From NCBI RefSeq assembly GCF_030294945.1, contig NZ_AP018448.1, positions 8,838,501-8,902,500 of the forward strand: 64,000 nt of DNA, given 5' to 3'. Shown in pieces: positions 61,145-64,000 of the stretch. A program made the position numbers and the translations under genes. Within the stretch, counting starts at the first letter, position 1, and the number at the start of each line of letters is the position of its first letter. This DNA is from Streptomyces graminofaciens (GTDB lineage: Bacteria; Actinomycetota; Actinomycetes; Streptomycetales; Streptomycetaceae). The notes under the pieces are model-generated. The model worked only from the letters and a program-made list of their open reading frames with translations, was not told the DNA's origin and made no database searches.

Positions 61145-61249
61145 CCCCACTCCTTGCGGCTCGCGCCTCCCGGCTGCGGCGGGTCCCCTGTCGAGGGCCA
61201 CCGAACCTCCGGATGGCGCACAAGAGTTGGAGTGCTCGCGCACCTGGGG

Positions 61250-61414
61250 TCAGAGGGACGAGTTGAAGGAGACCGGCAGCGTGCGCCGTCCGCGGACGGC
61301 GGTGACGCGATCGGTGGACCGGGCGCTTCCGGTGCCGCGCGCGCCGATCGCCGTGGGGCGTCCCGGGCGGGTGGTGACCGGGTGGCTGGTGTTTTTCTTG
61401 CTCGGCGAGTCCAT
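61250..61414 (-). CDS. fxsA: FxsA: FxSxx-COOH RiPP precursor peptide
   Basis: 54 aa, from ATG at 61414 (MDSPSKKNTSHPVTTRPGRP...) to the C-terminal SFNSSL. The last five residues, FNSSL, satisfy the FxSxx-COOH pattern exactly, and the gene lies 105 nt upstream of fxsB on the same strand, as expected. AAGGTG lies 12 nt before the ATG, a weak ribosome site. The leader is Ser/Thr/Arg-rich. Only the Phe-Asn-Ser part is expected to be modified (a Phe cyclophane). Confidence 0.75.
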   Translation of the reverse strand: MDSPSKKNTSHPVTTRPGRPTAIGARGTGSARSTDRVTAVRGRRTLPVSFNSSL

Positions 61415-61882
61415 GTTTGTTTGCTTCACCTTGGATTCGGGGGCCGGGCCTCGACCGCGGGGCGGCGAAAACTCCGGCACTGGAGTCAGGGGTGGCGCAG
61501 GACGAAGTGCGACAAGAGCAAGGCCGCACGCTCATTTTCGCAGGCCCCCGCCGGGGTGGGCAATGCGTACCAGGGCTGAGCGCGGGTCGACTTCGAGCCA
61601 TGCGGTGCCGCCGGCCGTGGGCGGGTCGGGTACGGGTCGTCGTGGTTGCTCGCGTGGTTCCCCGCGCCCCTTGAAGGCACAGGCCCTGCGGACCTGAAAG
61701 ATCAGGGGCGCAGCCCCGGCTTCTCAAGGGCGCGGGGAACCGCGTGACCACCCCCCACCCACCCGCACCCGACAACGCACCCCCATCCGCTCCCCCGCGG
61801 AGGCGGGGTGGCACTTTTCCATGATTGACGAGAGCATGACCGTCCTGTTCCCCTCGGCTTCCAGTGCCCGTGCGAGGTCTCC
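61415..61882. other. 468-bp gap upstream of fxs operon
   Basis: No gene was recognised. The first ~200 bp should carry the fxs promoter on the minus strand, but no convincing -35/-10 pair is visible. The right half is filled by a palindromic Streptomyces repeat. The T-rich words near 61391 and 61417 lie at the start of fxsA. Confidence 0.5.
61645..61750. repeat. Palindromic intergenic repeat element (REP-like)
   Basis: GGTTCCCCGCGCCCCTTGA (61656-61674) is the inverted copy of TCAAGGGCGCGGGGAACC (61724-61741), one base longer. They flank a ~50-bp centre that itself contains GATCAGGGGCGCAGCCCC. A half copy occurs at 49501-49538. This word family is common between Streptomyces genes. Confidence 0.75.
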
Positions 61883-62794
61883 ATGGCTGCGACGCCCGGC
61901 CCGAGCACCACGGTGAGTGACCGTGACCTGCCTCCGCTGTTCCGCCTCTGCGACGAGCAGGCGCTGGCCCATCAGGGCGAGTCCTTCCGGGTCGTCCGCA
62001 CCCAACTGGTCGTCCTGCTGCTCGCCACCGGCACCGCCTCCCTGGCCGAGCGCGTCGACAGCCACATCCCCTCGACGGTCGCCGCCGTCCTCTACGCCCT
62101 GACCATCGGGATCGGCGTCCGCGTCTCCCGCCGCCGCGCCCGCGTCCACTGGCAGGCCCACCGCGCCGCCGCCGAGGTCGTCAAGTCCCTGGCCTGGCAG
62201 TACATGGCCCACGGCGGCCCCTTCCACTCCCGGCTCGCCCACCCCGACGCCCTGTTCGCCCAACGCCTGGAGGAACGCCTCAGCGAACTGCGCAAGGTCG
62301 GCTGGGAGGACGTGCGCGAGGACCCCGCCGACATGGGCGTCGCCCAGATCACCCCCGCCATGCGGGCCGTACGAGCCAAGCCGTTCGCGGCCCGCCGGGA
62401 GATCTACCTCCGCGACCGCGTGCTGGAACAGCTCATCTGGTACGGCAACAGTGCCGGGCAGGCCCACGAGGCCTCCGCCCGCTGGTCCGGCCTGACGGCC
62501 GCGCTGACCTCGCTGGCCCTGCTCGCCGCCGTACTGCGCGCCTTCGGCGTCATCGACGGCTGGGACCCGACCGGCCTCCTCAGTGCCGCCGCCGCGGCCG
62601 GTGTGGCCTGGCAGGAGGTCCGCCGCCACCGCCCGCTCACCTACGCCCACAAACTCGTCGAACAGGACCTCGACACCCTGCGCATCGCCATGAGCACCAC
62701 CGTCACCGAGGAGGCCTGGCCGGACACGGTCGCGGAGGCGGAGCGGCTGGTCTCACCGCAGCACACGGACTGGCTCGTACGGTTCGGATCCTGA
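61883..62794 (+). CDS. DUF4231 membrane protein (SLATT-like)
   Basis: 303 aa. Two pairs of membrane helices are separated by a long helical stretch: VVLLLATGTASLAE and STVAAVLYALTIGIGV (about residues 43-80), then LTAALTSLALLAAVLRAFG and LLSAAAAAGVAWQEV (about 203-245). The pattern matches DUF4231, which belongs to the SLATT class of small membrane effectors proposed to act with nucleotide-sensing partners. It converges on a SLOG-like gene 25 bp away. Function is unproven. Confidence 0.75.
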   Translation: MAATPGPSTTVSDRDLPPLFRLCDEQALAHQGESFRVVRTQLVVLLLATGTASLAERVDSHIPSTVAAVLYALTIGIGVRVSRRRARVHWQAHRAAAEVVKSLAWQYMAHGGPFHSRLAHPDALFAQRLEERLSELRKVGWEDVREDPADMGVAQITPAMRAVRAKPFAARREIYLRDRVLEQLIWYGNSAGQAHEASARWSGLTAALTSLALLAAVLRAFGVIDGWDPTGLLSAAAAAGVAWQEVRRHRPLTYAHKLVEQDLDTLRIAMSTTVTEEAWPDTVAEAERLVSPQHTDWLVRFGS

Positions 62795-62819
62795 CGACGC
62801 GCGAAGTGTGAGGGGAGCC

Positions 62820-63308
62820 TCAGGGGCGCCGTACGCCCGGGTTCCACAGGACCGTCACCGGCACCCCCGCGCGGCGCGCGTACGCCACGATGTCGGCCGT
62901 GCCGCCGAGGCCCCGGGACGGGGCGCCGTCCCACACGGCGATCATGCGGTCGGCCCGGTCGACGATGTACCGGCCGGCCGCGTCGTACGCCTCCTCGTGC
63001 GTGCGCTCGTACGGCAGTTCCACCCGCTCGGCGCAGCACTTGAGGATGCGGCGGTACGACGTCCGTACGTCGTCGTCGCCGAGATGGGTCTCGTAGTCCA
63101 TGCCGGGGATCACGGCGGTCAGCGGAGCGCCGCACTCCAGGGCGATCTCCGCGAACACCTGATCGGCGCCGGCGGCGAGACTGCTCAGCGCCCACGGCGA
63201 CACGGCGGCCAGCAGCTCCGCGCGGATGCCCGAGCGGACCACGGACAGGGCGGCATCGGGAATCTGTCGGTGTCCGGTGATACCGATCCGGGTCACGGGC
63301 CCTGGCAT
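62820..63308 (-). CDS. SLOG/DprA-LOG-like nucleotide-binding protein
   Basis: 162 aa. Rossmann-like start TRIGITGHRQIPDAA, then WALSSLAAGADQVFAEIALECGAPLTAVIPG and YIVDRADRMIAVWDGAPSRGLGGTADIVAYARRAGVPVTVLW. This is the order found in SLOG/DprA-LOG proteins that bind nucleotides or nucleotide-derived ligands. ATG at 63308 (GGAGG 11 nt upstream) is preferred; a GTG at 63320 is possible. It converges on the DUF4231 gene. Confidence 0.7.
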   Translation of the reverse strand: MPGPVTRIGITGHRQIPDAALSVVRSGIRAELLAAVSPWALSSLAAGADQVFAEIALECGAPLTAVIPGMDYETHLGDDDVRTSYRRILKCCAERVELPYERTHEEAYDAAGRYIVDRADRMIAVWDGAPSRGLGGTADIVAYARRAGVPVTVLWNPGVRRP

Positions 63309-63516
63309 CCGTGCGCTCACCTCCGTGGCCGCGGTCGTCTAACTCACCCTATCGCCGGGGGACTTGCACGGAAATGACGCGTGGGCGTTCGGGCCGATCG
63401 GGCCGTTCCGAGGGCCGGTACGGTGGCGTTTTCGGCCCGATGGCAGGGCGGTACGGCTCAGTGCTGGTTCAGCCGCTCACCGGCTCAGTCGCCCCCCGGG
63501 CCAGTCGCCCACCGGC

Positions 63517-64000
63517 TCAGTCGCCCACCGGGTCGAGGGCGAGCGGCTCGATGCGGCCCTCCAGCATGGCGCCCACGCCGAGGGCCGCGCAGACATCGGG
63601 CCGTTCGGCGATGTGGACGGGCATGCCGGTCGCGTGGCGGAGCATCTGGTCGAAGCCGGGCAGCAGGGCGCTGCCGCCGACCATCATGATCCCCCGGTCG
63701 GCGAGGTCGGCCACGAGGTCCGGCGGGCAGTCGCGCAGCACGTTGCCGATGCCGTCGACGACCGCGGTGAGCGGGGTCTGGATGGCGTCGCGCACGGCGG
63801 CCGTGTCCACCTGCACGGAACGGGCGAGCCCCGTCGCCACGTCCAGACCGTGGATCTCGGTGGAGGCCGGGCCGTGCGGGGTGAGGCCGTTGCCGGACAG
63901 GGCGAGCTGGAGCGGCCGTACGGACTGGCTGGGCAGGGTCAGCTCGTGCCGCAGCCGCAGATGCTGCACGATCGCGTGGTCGATGGCCTCGCCGCCGACG
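63517..64000 (-). CDS. Rod shape-determining MreB/Mbl-family protein, C-terminal part
   Basis: The frame runs off the right edge. The visible 160 codons end an actin-like ATPase: VGGEAIDHAIVQHLRLRHELTL, the ADRGIMMVGGSALLPGFDQML phosphate-2/adenosine region, and PDVCAALGVGAMLEGR. The divergence from canonical MreB (no KxxKExL-type segment at IDH..QHLRLRHEL) fits the Mbl-like paralogues of Streptomyces, which act in spore wall formation. Confidence 0.85.
   Translation of the reverse strand, partial: VGGEAIDHAIVQHLRLRHELTLPSQSVRPLQLALSGNGLTPHGPASTEIHGLDVATGLARSVQVDTAAVRDAIQTPLTAVVDGIGNVLRDCPPDLVADLADRGIMMVGGSALLPGFDQMLRHATGMPVHIAERPDVCAALGVGAMLEGRIEPLALDPVGD

Noticed and set aside
1..64000. 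CRISPR array or phage-type defence island
   Set aside because: No regularly spaced direct repeats with unique spacers and no cas-like genes; the repeats seen are tandem minisatellites.

Overview
The window is high-GC actinomycete DNA, almost certainly a Streptomyces chromosome. Indicators are the strong GC bias at third codon positions, many GTG starts, 4-nt ATGA/GTGA gene overlaps, rare in-frame TTA (bldA-type) codons, AfsA/ScbR-type gamma-butyrolactone (GBL) genes, a DUF6479 membrane protein, an FxSxx-COOH RiPP locus and a Mbl/MreB gene at the right edge. No tRNA, rRNA, CRISPR array or intact insertion sequence was found.

Left part (1-24.2 kb): accessory carbohydrate metabolism and scattered conserved genes. 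A GMC oxidoreductase tail, a DUF2252 protein and a GH15 glycosidase form one plus-strand run. A MerR-type regulator follows behind a heavily structured leader with a 32-bp perfect palindrome. A LacI regulator faces a glycogen-debranching-like enzyme across a palindromic operator. A second LacI regulator sits between a GH32-type glycosidase and an ABC sugar importer (binding lipoprotein plus two permeases, no ATPase). Decayed genes lie among these: a truncated sodF, and an SDR remnant behind a methyltransferase/CDGSH/iron-redox operon. A TTC38-like TPR protein, a cyclase-family hydrolase and an EamA transporter facing a LysR regulator complete this part.

Centre (25.3-49.4 kb): an apparently undescribed biosynthetic gene cluster under GBL-type control. 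It opens with an AfsA homologue divergent from an ScbR-type receptor, then an epimerase, a pseudo-receptor TetR and an SDR. The biosynthetic genes follow: nitrilase-family amidase, GH3-type acyl-adenylating ligase, a hydrolase with a Cys nucleophile, enolase-superfamily enzyme, FAH-family enzyme, a condensation-like protein lacking its catalytic His, a transposase-like protein, MFS exporter, SDR, YciI protein, PLP aminotransferase, ATP-grasp ligase, luciferase-like monooxygenase, flavin reductase, and a second AfsA homologue. There is no PKS or NRPS megasynthase; amide or ester bonds would be made by the discrete GH3 and ATP-grasp ligases. The divergent afsA/scbR promoter and the promoter of the transposase-like gene carry nearly the same 24-bp operator (19 of 24 positions), which ties the interior of the cluster to the receptor.

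Right part (49.7-64 kb): a Tat-exported ketosteroid-dehydrogenase-like flavoprotein and an alpha/beta hydrolase, then a complete minus-strand FxSxx-COOH operon: a 54-aa precursor ending FNSSL, the radical SAM maturase FxsB, an AAC(3)-type acetyltransferase, the TIR-like FxsC with two TTA codons, and the large P-loop/NB-ARC/TPR protein FxsT. A DUF4231 (SLATT-like) membrane protein converges on a SLOG-like protein, and a partial Mbl/MreB gene ends the window. Streptomyces-type intergenic palindromic repeats and minisatellites occur throughout.
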